Source of the DNA: UBA2108 sp002713215
Lineage (GTDB): Bacteria > Bacteroidota > Bacteroidia > Flavobacteriales_G > Salibacteraceae
Direction: 5' to 3'
Assembly (NCBI GenBank): GCA_937891015.1
Contig: CALAPY010000063.1
Span: forward strand, 1 to 64,000
DNA length: 64,000 nt
In this document: piece after piece, positions 27,663 through 33,828 of the stretch
How the letters are laid out: every line of letters starts with the position of its first letter
How positions within the stretch are numbered: position 1 is the stretch's first letter
Program-made: the position numbers and the translations under genes
Notes under the pieces: generated by a model
The model's database searches: none
What the model saw: the letters and a program-made list of their open reading frames with translations, nothing else
What the model was told of the DNA's origin: nothing

Positions 27663-27693
27663 AAAGCTCCACTTTGTGGGGCTTTTCTTTTTT
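27663..27693 (+). terminator. Intrinsic terminator after tRNA-Arg
   Basis: The stem AAAGCTCC/GGGGCTTT (8 bp, one G-T pair) has a 7-base loop and is followed by a T-rich run (TCTTTTTT). Confidence 0.75.
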
Positions 27694-27908
27694 AACGGAA
27701 CTGGGGTAACTCTCTTAAAATATTCCTCTAGGTCAATGGATATAAGGGATAGAGTTTGGTTCGACTTTTTTGATCTTTTCTCAATTGGAAAAGCATTTAC
27801 GTATTTAACTAATGAAAATACACCGGTGCGCCATTTTTACTATTCCATTTAACCTCATGTATTCTCTCAAAATCAGGAACGGACATATCAATCCTATAAG
27901 AAGAAGAA
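27694..27908. other. Non-coding stretch between tRNA-Arg and the cassette-like array
   Basis: No supported gene. A 25-codon minus-strand frame (27809-27886) is protein-like but short and could be a remnant of a lost cassette gene. The 65-codon plus frame that covers the terminator is not credible. Confidence 0.5.
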
Positions 27909-27979
27909 AAGCACAACAGTATTATATTGCACTATAAATGATTTGGATATAAGGATATGCTTTATCCAATAGTTGTGCT
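27909..27979 (-). repeat. attC-like recombination site (site 0)
   Basis: The outer inverted repeat AGCACAAC (27909-27916) / GTTGTGCT (27972-27979) encloses an imperfect inner repeat GGATATA/TTTATCC (27944-27950 and 27961-27967). The 71-nt two-box symmetry fits integron attC sites (R and L boxes; usual length 57-141 nt). The R box is GTTGTGC rather than the canonical GTTRRRY. The strand given is the inferred cassette orientation. Confidence 0.55.
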
Positions 27980-27991
27980 CCATTAAGAATA

Positions 27992-28633
27992 CTACGATTT
28001 AGCTCCTCCTAAAAGAACACCTGGACTTCCATCCCATTGTGCACCCTTTACTGCATCCAACATAAACTTGGCGACATCTGCTCTAGATATTGATTTTAAG
28101 AAAGTTCCTTTTTGATTCTTAGTAGCGTAGTATCTCTCTTTCCCTTCCTTATCAGTCAGTGCATAAGGTCTAACTAGTACAAATGGAACCGATTTTTCCT
28201 CACTTATACGTTTATCTGCTTTTTCATAATCAGCAAAACTCGCTTTCCCTCCTATAAGTGTAAGCATTTGTTTAACAATCCATGAAGTGCCTCCACATCC
28301 AATGCTTGAGATCAAAATACATTTTGGAATGTTAGTCTGCTTAGAAGCCGCATTTAATATATTGTCATGTGATTTATACATGATTTGAACCTTCTTTGGA
28401 TTACCAATACAACTAATTACCACATCAGAATTAGCAACTGCTTTCTCAACATCCCCTATGACTGTAGCGTTCCCTTCCACGACTTCAACATTAGAATTAT
28501 CTGTGTGTTTATAGCTTACTGCATTTCTAACAAAGGCCTTTATTCTAAATCCAGCCTCTAAGGCCTGATTCACAAAGTGACTTCCTAAGTTCCCATTAGC
28601 GCCAAAAACTGTTATTATCATTTCGTTATTCAT
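27992..28633 (-). CDS. NAD(P)-binding oxidoreductase (NmrA/SDR_a5-like)
   Basis: The start is placed at the ATG at 28633 (MNNEMIITVFGANGNLG), which follows an AAGGA ribosome-binding site at good spacing; the frame also extends 12 codons further upstream. The 213-residue Rossmann protein has the GANGNLG motif (residues ~8-14 from the ATG), then VISCIGNPKK and ILISSIGCGG strands and a VRPYALTDKEGKERY segment, as in atypical SDRs of the NmrA/NAD(P)H-binding group. The substrate is unknown. It is transcribed divergently from the HxlR-type regulator, which probably controls it; quinone or aldehyde stress is a typical inducer of such pairs. It lies inside the cassette-like array. Confidence 0.8.
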   Translation of the reverse strand: MNNEMIITVFGANGNLGSHFVNQALEAGFRIKAFVRNAVSYKHTDNSNVEVVEGNATVIGDVEKAVANSDVVISCIGNPKKVQIMYKSHDNILNAASKQTNIPKCILISSIGCGGTSWIVKQMLTLIGGKASFADYEKADKRISEEKSVPFVLVRPYALTDKEGKERYYATKNQKGTFLKSISRADVAKFMLDAVKGAQWDGSPGVLLGGAKS

Positions 28634-28654
28634 CTGCTTCCTTTTTTGTAAAAA

Positions 28655-28662
28655 CAAAGCTA
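28655..28662 (-). promoter_or_regulatory. Probable -7 box for the oxidoreductase gene
   Basis: The minus strand reads TAGCTTTG (TAnnTTTG), 21 bp before the ATG at 28633. The presumed regulator-binding repeats lie just upstream of it. Confidence 0.5.
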
Positions 28663-28683
28663 CAAACAATCCACTATATAAAA

Positions 28684-28707
28684 TATAGTACTATACCAAA
28701 GTATAGT
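28684..28707. promoter_or_regulatory. Presumed HxlR-type operator between divergent genes
   Basis: Two overlapping symmetric elements lie here: the palindrome TATAGTACTATA (28684-28695) and the inverted repeat ACTATAC-caaa-GTATAGT (28690-28707). They sit directly upstream of the TATATTTG box of the regulator gene and between both start codons, as expected for an autoregulating dimeric MarR/HxlR-type repressor. Confidence 0.65.
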
Positions 28708-28708
28708 G

Positions 28709-28716
28709 TATATTTG
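28709..28716 (+). promoter_or_regulatory. Probable -7 box for the HxlR-type regulator
   Basis: TATATTTG (TAnnTTTG), 16 bp before the ATG at 28733 and abutting the presumed operator. Confidence 0.5.
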
Positions 28717-28732
28717 CTTTTACACGTTTAAA

Positions 28733-29158
28733 ATGGATAAGGAATTACAAGCAAAAATTGAGGAGTTCAAAAGCTATCGAATGGACAAGCCTCCATTGGA
28801 AATAATTGAACATTACAAAGAAGATTTAAGAGCCATGCAAGATGCCTTGGACATCATTTCAGGCAGGTGGAAAATGCAAATTATCGCATTGCTTTGTAAT
28901 GGTGAATTCAGATATTCCGAATTGGAAAAAGGTCTTCCGAAAATATCGCCCAGAATGTTATCCAAAGAGTTAAAGGACTTAGAGATAAATGAATTAGTAG
29001 AGAGAAAAGTTTATGACTCTTTACCTGTCAAAGTCACTTATAAACTGGCGGACTATGGGTATACGCTTGTACCATTAATTATCGAATTGACGAATTGGGG
29101 GAAAGCTCATAGAGAGAAAATAATACAAGAAAATAAACGAGAGCACAATAAAGTATAA
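28733..29158 (+). CDS. HxlR-family winged-helix transcriptional regulator
   Basis: The ATG at 28733 (MDKELQAKIEEF) is preferred over the upstream in-frame start, because the TATATTTG box and the operator-like repeats lie between them. The 141-residue protein has the HxlR core: LDIISGRWKMQIIALLCNGEFRYSELEK, then ISPRMLSKELKDLE (recognition helix) and VKVTYKLADYG (wing). HxlR proteins are dimeric DNA-binding regulators, often of oxidoreductases transcribed divergently, exactly as here. Its last codons run into the inverted repeat of attC-like site 1, so the stop codon lies just beyond the presumed cassette boundary. Confidence 0.88.
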   Translation: MDKELQAKIEEFKSYRMDKPPLEIIEHYKEDLRAMQDALDIISGRWKMQIIALLCNGEFRYSELEKGLPKISPRMLSKELKDLEINELVERKVYDSLPVKVTYKLADYGYTLVPLIIELTNWGKAHREKIIQENKREHNKV

Positions 29159-29197
29159 AAGGCTTTAAAACGACCTTTTATACAGAACGTTAGGTGC
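29142..29197 (-). repeat. attC-like recombination site (site 1)
   Basis: A perfect 10-bp inverted repeat GTATAAAAGG/CCTTTTATAC (29153-29162, 29174-29183) is flanked by AGCACAAT on the left (29142-29149) and GTTAGGTGC on the right (29189-29197). Reading the minus strand, the right flank is GCACCTAAC, whose last seven bases fit the RYYYAAC box. No T-run follows either arm, which argues against a terminator. Total 56 nt. Confidence 0.6.
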
Positions 29198-29217
29198 AAT
29201 TAAACTGATTGAAAATT

Positions 29218-30102
29218 ATGCAATATAAATTCGAGAACTTTGGAAAGTTTATTCAACAGACAAATTTGTCTCTGATTCTATTTTGCACTTTCGCAATAAT
29301 AACCTCTTTGCAAATTTCAACATTTAATAAGAATTTAAAAGAAGCTGAAACCTTAAAAGGCAGAATAATAATGGATCAATCTTTAATTTTTGATCATATT
29401 AAAACAGCTGTAGCTATTGGAACATCTACTCAAAATTGGGAAGGAGTAAACTGGGCAGAAAGACTTGCTCACGAGGACCATAAGGATCTTATAAACAACC
29501 AACTTGAACTTGAAATGTTATCTCAATGGTTTACCGTCTTTTGGGAAAATGAGGAAAACGAAGATAGCGGAATTGAACTTCAACAAGCATATTTCGCAAT
29601 AGAAAGCATTTTATCAGACCTAGATAGAATTGAAAAAATAACCGGAATTAAAGCAAAAACAATCCAGGCTTCAATTGATGCTTTAGGTTCTTATTTGAGG
29701 AAGCGAGAGATAAAATCAATAAAGCTCCCACTATTGGGAACAGAAATTGACGTATCACTCTTGAAAACAGTTGTCCCAATTACTCAAATTATGTTATTGC
29801 TGGTTATTTCCACCTATTTATTTATGACTTCAAAATTAATTTCAACCGAAAAAGATGCATCTGAATTTTTATCGCACACTTTGCTTTACGTGAATAAGTA
29901 TGATGCGGGTAAGCTAACTTTTATCTTTTTCTTATTCCCAAGATTAATAACGAGTATGATAATAATATTTGTGCTATCGGGTTTGGGTGTCTTAAATATC
30001 TACAGTTGGCAATTTTGGATAACAATTCTAATTATAGGATTACATATTGCTTCTTTTTTGATATTGGATTCGAGGATATTTAAAATAATGAAAAGCATCT
30101 AA
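29218..30102 (+). CDS. Hypothetical membrane protein in the cassette-like array
   Basis: Not recognised. The ATG at 29218 (MQYKFENFGKF) is chosen over the in-frame TTG three codons upstream. The 294-residue protein has one N-terminal membrane segment (~17-35), a ~150-residue helical, acidic domain outside or inside the membrane (residues ~40-180), and three further membrane segments (~185-205, 240-262 and 265-290). It has no signal for secretion beyond the first helix. Both ends are bounded by related core sites (GTTAGGTGC before, GCATCTAAC after), so it behaves as a single-gene cassette. Confidence 0.6.
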   Translation: MQYKFENFGKFIQQTNLSLILFCTFAIITSLQISTFNKNLKEAETLKGRIIMDQSLIFDHIKTAVAIGTSTQNWEGVNWAERLAHEDHKDLINNQLELEMLSQWFTVFWENEENEDSGIELQQAYFAIESILSDLDRIEKITGIKAKTIQASIDALGSYLRKREIKSIKLPLLGTEIDVSLLKTVVPITQIMLLLVISTYLFMTSKLISTEKDASEFLSHTLLYVNKYDAGKLTFIFFLFPRLITSMIIIFVLSGLGVLNIYSWQFWITILIIGLHIASFLILDSRIFKIMKSI

Positions 30103-30151
30103 CAAAACCTAAACTGCATTAAAACGCAGTTTAGCCAAACCGTTAGCATTA
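30095..30151 (-). repeat. attC-like recombination site (site 2), 57 nt
   Basis: The outer boxes are GCATCTAAC (30095-30103) and GTTAGCATTA (30142-30151), with complementary CTAAC/GTTAG cores. The inner boxes CTAAACTGC/GCAGTTTAG (30109-30117, 30126-30134) are perfect. Read on the minus strand, the site runs from TAATGCTAAC to GTTAGAT, the latter a perfect GTTRRRY core. At 57 nt it equals the minimum length usually quoted for attC sites. Confidence 0.68.
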
Positions 30152-30154
30152 GTG

Positions 30155-30862
30155 TTATTCCAATTTCAAAAGATTTTTAAGTACATTTTTTTCTTTTTCA
30201 GAAATATTCAAAGATGATCTAATGTCTTCGATATAATCATATGCGGTTTTTGCTTGAATGTCTTTAGCAGATTTATCAGCACCCTTTTCAAGAAGAAATT
30301 TAACCACTGTGGAGTTACCTGTCTTTGCTGCTAGCATTAATGGTGTGACTCCGTCTCTATGCCTAGCTTGGTTAACATCTGGATTATATTTGAGTAAAGC
30401 CTCTAAAACCTCAATTGAGCCAGATTCTGCTGCTCGCATTGCCATGGTATATCCATAGTTCAAAGTGTCCTCAGAGTTCATACCATTACTTAATATTAAA
30501 TCTACAGCGACTGAAGATGTGTACATGCATGCTACTTCAAAATGTCTGCGATTGACCTCCAATTTACCGGTTTTGAAAAGTGCCTTAATAGCATATTCAT
30601 TGTTTGACCTAATAGCAACTTGTATTGGGTTAATAATCCATCTACAATAGACTTGAGGAGTATAGAAATTCACTTCAGCTCCATTTTTTATTAAACGATT
30701 GACTTTATTTGATTTATGATTATGGATTGCATTCATTAGTTTAGACCAGTCCTTTTTGCAGTCATCCCATGCTTCTTTTGAAGCTTGCAAATTGGGTATG
30801 TTTAACAAAATCAACATGGCACAAGCCCATATTCTAATTCCATGATTGATTATAATTCTCAT
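30155..30862 (-). CDS. Ankyrin-repeat protein with signal peptide, in a cassette-like unit
   Basis: The 235-residue protein begins with a hydrophobic export signal (residues ~8-28, IRIWACAMLILLNIPNLQAS), so the ankyrin repeats are probably periplasmic. From residue ~40 there are five to six ankyrin repeats; the clearest are GYTMAMRAAESGSIEVLEALLKY and GVTPLMLAAKTGNSTVVKFLLEKGA. Ankyrin repeats bind other proteins; the partner is unknown. The gene is bracketed by a perfect 10-bp inverted repeat (TAATGCTAAC at 30870-30879, GTTAGCATTA at 30142-30151). This is the relation expected between the 5' core and the 3' inverse core of one integron cassette. Confidence 0.85.
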   Translation of the reverse strand: MRIIINHGIRIWACAMLILLNIPNLQASKEAWDDCKKDWSKLMNAIHNHKSNKVNRLIKNGAEVNFYTPQVYCRWIINPIQVAIRSNNEYAIKALFKTGKLEVNRRHFEVACMYTSSVAVDLILSNGMNSEDTLNYGYTMAMRAAESGSIEVLEALLKYNPDVNQARHRDGVTPLMLAAKTGNSTVVKFLLEKGADKSAKDIQAKTAYDYIEDIRSSLNISEKEKNVLKNLLKLE

Positions 30863-30869
30863 TTGGTAT

Positions 30870-30879
30870 TAATGCTAAC
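30870..30879 (-). repeat. Cassette core half-site next to the integrase remnant
   Basis: On the minus strand this reads GTTAGCATTA. It abuts the last in-frame stop of the recombinase remnant (30880-30882) and is the exact complement of the far end of the ankyrin unit. It may mark an attI/cassette junction. Confidence 0.5.
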
Positions 30880-31522
30880 TTATTTATATGTGAAGTAAAT
30901 CATCCAATATCCTCTTAAATTGGAGGGATAACAGAAGGTTTTCATCATATTTGTGATTTTTATTTTTAATAAATCAAATGGAGAAGGAAGACTCTCCAAT
31001 TTGTGGTTACTAACATAGGTATAAATCTCTGTAGTCTTACTACTCTTGTGTCTTAGTAACTCTCGGATGTATCTAAGGTCAACGCCATTTTCTAGAAGAT
31101 GTATCGCGTAGCTATACCTAAGCATATGACTACTAACGTTTCTATTTATTCCAGCGGATTTAGCTCCACCTTTCAATACAAGGTTGAGTGAACGAGAGCT
31201 ATACATTCCTCCTTTGATCAAATGCTTCGATTTCCTTTTTCACATAGGTACTAACGTCCTTTGCTGGTTTTTCCCTAGTCAATTGCACGGTAGAGGGGTT
31301 TGACATAGAAAGAGGCTTATAATCAATCCATGCTATTTCTCTGAAAGCTTCAAAAACTGTATTCAAGTTGAATTTATATTCAGGTAAATACCATTTTCGA
31401 CACCTGCTACTCTAGTTGGCTCCAAGCATTTTGCATAAATCAATCAGCTCTTTATTATATCCAAACTTTTTTGCATGGAATAAGATGTCATATGTTTCGA
31501 TTTTTCGATTATTGAACTTCAC
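30880..31522 (-). pseudogene. Decayed tyrosine recombinase (integron/XerC-like integrase)
   Basis: Two parts of one recombinase remain. From 31522 to ~31225 the minus strand encodes an N-terminal module (KFGYNKELIDLCKMLGAN, an in-frame TAG where a Trp is expected, then CRKWYLP and FEAFREIAWIDYKPL), as in Bacteroidota integrases with a SAM-like core-binding domain. After EIEAFD the frame shifts and ~130-150 residues are missing. From 31221 to 30880 the catalytic C-terminus survives: HMLRYSYAIHLLENGVDLRY (box II HxxR), LLRHKSSKTTEIYTYV with the nucleophilic tyrosine, and a SPFDLL tail. With a nonsense codon, a frameshift and an internal deletion it cannot be active. It sits at the right end of the cassette-like array. 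Confidence 0.85.
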
Positions 31523-31724
31523 TGCTTATTTTATGGAATTTGTACTGCCAGTTTAAATTGTAGGTAAGTTCCCTAGTTAGTAAATTTCCTTTAAATGGTT
31601 CTACATGGACCCAGTTGGGGATACTATTTTACTAAATAGTTTTATCTGCTTAAACGACTCTTCAAACGAAGGCCCTTTTTTATTTCCATACCTTCGGATT
31701 TTTCAACCTTAGACAAAGAGTAGA
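31523..31724. other. Intergenic stretch after the integrase remnant
   Basis: About 200 bp with no supported gene. A weak AAACGACTCTTC...GAAGGCC region followed by TTTTTTA near 31650-31685 may terminate leftward or rightward transcription. No TAnnTTTG box was found before the gene at 31725. Confidence 0.4.
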
Positions 31725-32159
31725 ATGATAAAAGATCTAAAAGTCATCGAAAACATTAAAATTAACTCAACTCCTGAACAGATTTGGAATGCACTTACCA
31801 ATCCTGAAAAGATAAAGGTTTATCTTTTTGGTACCGAAACCATCACGGATTGGAAGGAGGGTAGTTCCATTGTTTTTCAAGGCGAATATCAGGGGCATCA
31901 ATACAAGGACAAAGGGAACGTATTAGGAAACAAAAAGAATAGGTTTTTGCAATACAACTATTGGAGTGGTTTCTCCGGATTAGAAGATAAACCAGAGAAT
32001 TATTCAATTATCAGTCTTGACCTTAAAGAGAATGAAGATCACGTGGAGTTAACCTGGACTCAAGAGGGTTTTGCTACTGAAGAAGGGCATAAACATACCG
32101 AAAACGGATTACCCGCAATGCTTCAGCAGATTAAAAAGCTTGCTGAAAAAAGCGATTAA
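31725..32159 (+). CDS. SRPBCC (AHSA1/START-like) domain protein
   Basis: The 144-residue protein is one helix-grip domain: IENIKINSTPEQIWNALTNPEKIKVYLFG at the start, a DWKEGSSIVFQGEYQG hairpin, and a C-terminal long helix (GLPAMLQQIKKLAEKS). This is the AHSA1 branch of the SRPBCC superfamily, which binds small hydrophobic ligands; Bacteroidota carry many copies with unknown ligand. No signal peptide. It is the first ordinary gene to the right of the accessory island and converges with arsS. Confidence 0.85.
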   Translation: MIKDLKVIENIKINSTPEQIWNALTNPEKIKVYLFGTETITDWKEGSSIVFQGEYQGHQYKDKGNVLGNKKNRFLQYNYWSGFSGLEDKPENYSIISLDLKENEDHVELTWTQEGFATEEGHKHTENGLPAMLQQIKKLAEKSD

Positions 32160-32173
32160 GTGCACCTGTTATA

Positions 32174-33238
32174 TCAATTGCTTTCGGCAATGGCTCCCTG
32201 GCAGCTACTCCCAGCACCAGCAGTACAACCAAAACAGTGTTGGTTGACTTGAATCTTTCGAGATTCAATTCTTTCCATATCAAAGTCAGATATGTGCTGT
32301 CCAGCTTCGGCCTCCACCTTCAGCTCCAACATTTGATTAAAATCACAATCATAAATATAACCCTGCCAATCCACTGAAATGGTATTTCGACACATAAGGT
32401 TCTCTACGGTTGAAGGATTATAGGCTTGAACCAATTTTTCCATGTATTCTTCATAATTATCAGAGTCCACCAGGTATTCTAAAAACCGAGAAATGGGTAA
32501 ATTAGTGATAGTAAGCAGGCTATTGAATTGGATTCCATGATGAGTATGGAGTGCGTTTTTAAAATCACGCTCCAATTCTGTTTGCTCACCGGATAGAAAT
32601 GCGCCTGAAGGGTTATATACAAGATCAAGCTTTAGATTTGAATGGGGTAATCCATAACCAGCCTCATTAAGTTTGGTTAATGCATCAATTGATTTATTAA
32701 AAACCCCATTTCCCCTTTGACGGTCCGTTTTTAGCTTTTTATAATAGGGTAGGGATGATACGATACGAACGTTATGCCTGGCAAAAAAGTCCGGTAAATC
32801 ATGATACGCTGGATTCGACATAATGATGGTTAAGTTGGACCGTACAATTATTTCTGATATTCCAATTCGGCTGGCCTCTTCCACAAACCATCGGAAATTA
32901 GGGTTCATTTCTGGTGCTCCACCTGTTATGTCCAAGGTCTTTATTTGTCCCTTACGAATAACGTCCAGGCAATTAGACATGACTTCTCGAGTCATAATTT
33001 CCTTTCTATCAGGTCCGGCATCTACATGACAATGCTTACAGGTCTGATTGCACATGTAACCGATGTTAACCTGTAGTATCTCTAGTTTTTTGGATGTTAG
33101 TGGCCAGTTGGATTGCGATTTCAGGCTTTCCTGAAAAGTCCTTAACCTTCCGGAACCAAATATTCCATTATTCAGAAAGTCCAATTGATTTTGAGGTGAG
33201 GAAAGAATATGATCCCTGGATTTTAATGATTTAAGCAT
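32174..33238 (-). CDS. arsS: Arsenosugar biosynthesis radical SAM protein
   Basis: The 354-residue radical SAM enzyme has the cluster motif CNQTCKHC (CxxxCxxC) in VNIGYMCNQTCKHCHVDAGP, the GGAPEMNP glycine-rich strand, and a C-terminal cysteine segment HCFGCTAGAGSSCQG typical of the ArsS family. ArsS is proposed to transfer the 5'-deoxyadenosyl group of SAM to dimethylarsinous acid, forming arsenosugar precursors. The upstream gene in the same operon (17 bp gap) is the AhpD-like protein that accompanies arsS in many genomes. The methyltransferase ArsM, which would make the substrate, is not in this window. Confidence 0.92.
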   Translation of the reverse strand: MLKSLKSRDHILSSPQNQLDFLNNGIFGSGRLRTFQESLKSQSNWPLTSKKLEILQVNIGYMCNQTCKHCHVDAGPDRKEIMTREVMSNCLDVIRKGQIKTLDITGGAPEMNPNFRWFVEEASRIGISEIIVRSNLTIIMSNPAYHDLPDFFARHNVRIVSSLPYYKKLKTDRQRGNGVFNKSIDALTKLNEAGYGLPHSNLKLDLVYNPSGAFLSGEQTELERDFKNALHTHHGIQFNSLLTITNLPISRFLEYLVDSDNYEEYMEKLVQAYNPSTVENLMCRNTISVDWQGYIYDCDFNQMLELKVEAEAGQHISDFDMERIESRKIQVNQHCFGCTAGAGSSCQGAIAESN

Positions 33239-33255
33239 GCAGAACAGTTAATTTA

Positions 33256-33594
33256 TTACATGCTAATTTCATTCGCCTTATTCATCATTTGCACACCATG
33301 TACCAAGGCAGAACCACCTCGAATAGCTGCAGCAACATGAACCGACTCCATCATTTCCTCTTCCGAAATCCCCCTTTTGAGACCATCCACCGTATAAGCT
33401 TCGATACAATATGGACATTGAAGGGCATGAGAAACGGCCAGTGCAATCAGGGATTTTTCACGAGCACTTAATTCGCCTTCTTTAAATACTTCACCGTACC
33501 AATCAAAAAACTTGTCACCCAGTTTTTCATTCCACTCTGTAATGTTGCCAAACTTCTTTAAATCGGCAGGATCGTAATATGTTTTTGAACTCAT
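33256..33594 (-). CDS. Arsenosugar-associated AhpD/carboxymuconolactone decarboxylase-like protein
   Basis: The 112-residue helical protein carries the CxxC-type AhpD motif CPYCIEAYTVDGLKRG (residues ~58-73). It matches the arsenosugar biosynthesis-associated peroxidase-like family, which is found almost only next to arsS. AhpD-type CxxC pairs act as disulfide reductants, so a redox role in arsenic handling is plausible but unproven. It is the first gene of the arsS operon; the probable -7 box is 80 bp upstream. Confidence 0.88.
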   Translation of the reverse strand: MSSKTYYDPADLKKFGNITEWNEKLGDKFFDWYGEVFKEGELSAREKSLIALAVSHALQCPYCIEAYTVDGLKRGISEEEMMESVHVAAAIRGGSALVHGVQMMNKANEISM

Positions 33595-33828
33595 AAAGTA
33601 CCTCTATAATGCAGTGATTCGTTCAACTTCCAACTGACCCGGGAAGCGATAAAATCGTAATTTTTATTTTGCGCAAATCTAGACTTGTTTGCGACTCAGG
33701 AATGTATTGTATGGCACAAAGGAGTTTTTAGTACTAAACCTCAAAAAACCATGTTGATAAATTTCAACGATATTTTTTGCAGTACGTCGAGATCAATTAT
33801 CTTTCGGACCACTTAGACTTTTAAGATT
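33595..33828. other. 234-bp intergenic region between the arsS operon and the histidine kinase
   Basis: It holds the minus-strand -7 box at 33674-33681 and a 10-bp TTTGCGCAAA palindrome (33668-33677) overlapping it, a possible operator. On the plus strand a TATCTTTC sequence ~30 bp before the kinase start is one mismatch from a -7 box. No gene. Confidence 0.45.
33674..33681 (-). promoter_or_regulatory. Probable -7 box for the arsS operon
   Basis: The minus strand reads TAGATTTG (TAnnTTTG), 80 bp before the start of the AhpD-like gene and overlapped by a TTTGCGCAAA palindrome. Confidence 0.5.

Noticed and set aside
27655..27852. 65-codon plus-strand frame after tRNA-Arg
   Set aside because: It covers the terminator hairpin, has a phenylalanine-rich random composition and no recognisable start context.
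28634..28669. Upstream extension of the NmrA-like oxidoreductase
   Set aside because: The 12 extra codons overlap the promoter box at 28655-28662, and the ATG at 28633 has a good AAGGA site.
29153..29183. Hairpin GTATAAAAGG/CCTTTTATAC as a simple terminator of the HxlR gene
   Set aside because: No T-run follows on either strand and it is flanked by core sequences matching other sites, so the attC-like reading was preferred, though not proven.
27909..30879. Plus-strand orientation of the cassette-like array
   Set aside because: It would leave the ankyrin unit without a full 3' site and the integrase at the wrong end; the minus-strand reading accounts for all sites. The case rests on symmetry, so some doubt remains.
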